A stretch of DNA of 64,000 nt from Clostridia bacterium (GTDB lineage Bacteria > Bacillota > Clostridia > Lutisporales > Lutisporaceae): contig DASPIR010000026.1 of NCBI GenBank assembly GCA_035628995.1, positions 1 through 64,000 on the forward strand. The letters are read 5' to 3'. Each line of letters opens with the position of its first letter. Position 1 is the first letter of the stretch. The translations under genes were made by a program, and so were the position numbers. Of this stretch, positions 63,079-64,000 are shown piece after piece. The notes under the pieces are model-generated. The model saw nothing but the letters and a program-made list of their open reading frames with translations, was not told the DNA's origin and did not search any database.

Positions 63079-64000
63079 ATGAAACAGATTTTTAATTTTC
63101 AAGATAGGCTCCGGGGATTGAACGATGCTATTGCGCGGTATCCGTTAACGACTGCATTTCTTTTGGCGGCTGCAGTCATTAATGCTTTTGATATCAGCAC
63201 ATCAAAGGACTATTCGAAATATCTTATAACCTTTGTGGTTGGTGCATTTCTGGGTGCAGTGGTGCAGGTAGCTTATGAGCGATTTTTTTGTAAATCTGTC
63301 AGCCGCGTGATTTTAATGGGTACGGCAGTCTTGCTAACTGCAGGTTATTATCTTATAATCATGACAGCGCCCAAGCTGGGTATGGAGATCGGCATCAGGA
63401 CGTCGGTTGCGCTGTTTGCCCTGCTTATTGCATTTATATGGGTGCCTGTGATAAAAAGCGAAATAAGCTTTAATGAAAGCTTTATGGCAACATTTAAAGC
63501 CTACTTTAATTCTCTGTTTTTCTCCGGTGTAATTCTGGGGGGTATATACATCATCATAGCAGCAGTTGACCAGCTTCTCTTCCCTGTGGATTATAAAGCC
63601 TATTCACATGCTGCCAATATTGTTTTCATTCTGTTTGCACCGATGTATTTTTTATCCCTTATACCTGTTTATCCTGGAACAGCAGATAAAGAAAAAATTG
63701 AAAGTGCAGCTCATTGTCCGAAGTTTTTGGAGATTCTCATCTCTTTTATTCTCATTCCTTTGATAGCGGTGTTTACAATAATTTTATTGATATATATAAT
63801 CCGAAATATCGGAGGAAAATTCTGGACGGATAATCTTCTGGAACCGATGCTTGTATCTTATTCAATCACTGTTATACTATTGTATATACTGGCTAGTCGG
63901 CTGGAAAACAAATTCGCCATATTCTTCAGAAGAATATTTCCCAAGGTGTTGGTTCCGATTGTACTCTTTCAAATTGTTTCCTCTGTGTTAAGCCTGGCGG
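63079..64000 (+). CDS. DUF4153 membrane protein, 3' end outside window
   Basis: The open frame runs from ATG 63079 (RBS AAAGGGGTGA) to the window end without a stop, 307 codons visible. At least seven hydrophobic helices are seen (TAFLLAAAVINAF, YLITFVVGAFLGAVVQV, ILMGTAVLLTAGYYLIIM, SVALFALLIAFIWVPV and later ones). The segment FLEILISFILIPLIAVFTII, LIYIIRNIGGKFWTDNLLEP with later LENKFAIFFRRIFPKVLVPI is characteristic of DUF4153 proteins of Firmicutes. Integral membrane, function unknown. Confidence 0.8.
   Translation, partial: MKQIFNFQDRLRGLNDAIARYPLTTAFLLAAAVINAFDISTSKDYSKYLITFVVGAFLGAVVQVAYERFFCKSVSRVILMGTAVLLTAGYYLIIMTAPKLGMEIGIRTSVALFALLIAFIWVPVIKSEISFNESFMATFKAYFNSLFFSGVILGGIYIIIAAVDQLLFPVDYKAYSHAANIVFILFAPMYFLSLIPVYPGTADKEKIESAAHCPKFLEILISFILIPLIAVFTIILLIYIIRNIGGKFWTDNLLEPMLVSYSITVILLYILASRLENKFAIFFRRIFPKVLVPIVLFQIVSSVLSLA

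Overview
The window reads as chromosomal DNA of a low-GC, anaerobic, Gram-positive bacterium of the class Clostridia. The evidence is an AT-rich base composition with AGGAGG-type ribosome binding sites, frequent TTG and GTG starts, Firmicutes-type riboswitches (a guanine xpt switch and a manganese yybP-ykoY switch), ferredoxin-like oxidoreductases, and families such as Xpt, CvfB, YwbE, Rph and GH65 phosphorylases. No rRNA, tRNA, CRISPR array, transposase or phage gene was recognised.

Region 1 (1-24 kb) is accessory in character. It holds two related flavodoxin/MerR cassettes behind matching MerR-type promoters (301-1265 and 11577-13997), the second with an aldo-keto reductase and two decayed gene remnants. 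It also holds a DUF362 ferredoxin protein, a rifampicin phosphotransferase, a PQQ-type sugar dehydrogenase, a second RsmH-like methyltransferase, a glyoxalase/TetR pair, a GC-rich SelO gene, a Dus enzyme, a UvrA-like ABC protein, a D-aminoacylase-like amidohydrolase and a GntR/ABC exporter operon. About ten copies of a roughly 50-100 bp dispersed element lie between these genes. The best copies fold into one hairpin with a conserved 12-nt loop, and the stem bases change in a compensatory way between copies. This element family is the most interesting unexplained signal in the window.

Region 2 (24-38.5 kb) is a mix of housekeeping and metabolic genes: xpt under a guanine riboswitch, an acetyltransferase, a DEAD-box helicase, an aminotransferase, topoisomerase III, an endonuclease IV-like TIM barrel, a COG2509-type flavoprotein, PlsC, and a very large GC-rich multicopper oxidase with fibronectin domains. 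A 59-bp piece of the TIM-barrel gene is repeated at the 3' end of plsC.

Region 3 (38.7-48 kb) is one sugar-utilisation locus: a LacI regulator, a palindromic operator, a binding protein, two permeases and two different GH65 phosphorylases. Imported alpha-glucosides would be phosphorolysed to beta-glucose 1-phosphate. No ABC ATPase or beta-phosphoglucomutase gene is present here.

Region 4 (48-64 kb) has a P-type ATPase behind a manganese riboswitch, cvfB, ywbE, a lipoprotein, an acetate-type transporter, a second DEAD-box helicase, an isolated omega-subunit gene, htpG, a proline symporter, a MarR regulator with a 41-bp palindrome leading into an FtsH-family protease, and a DUF4153 membrane protein cut by the window end. 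Several genes shorter than 60 codons are also described.
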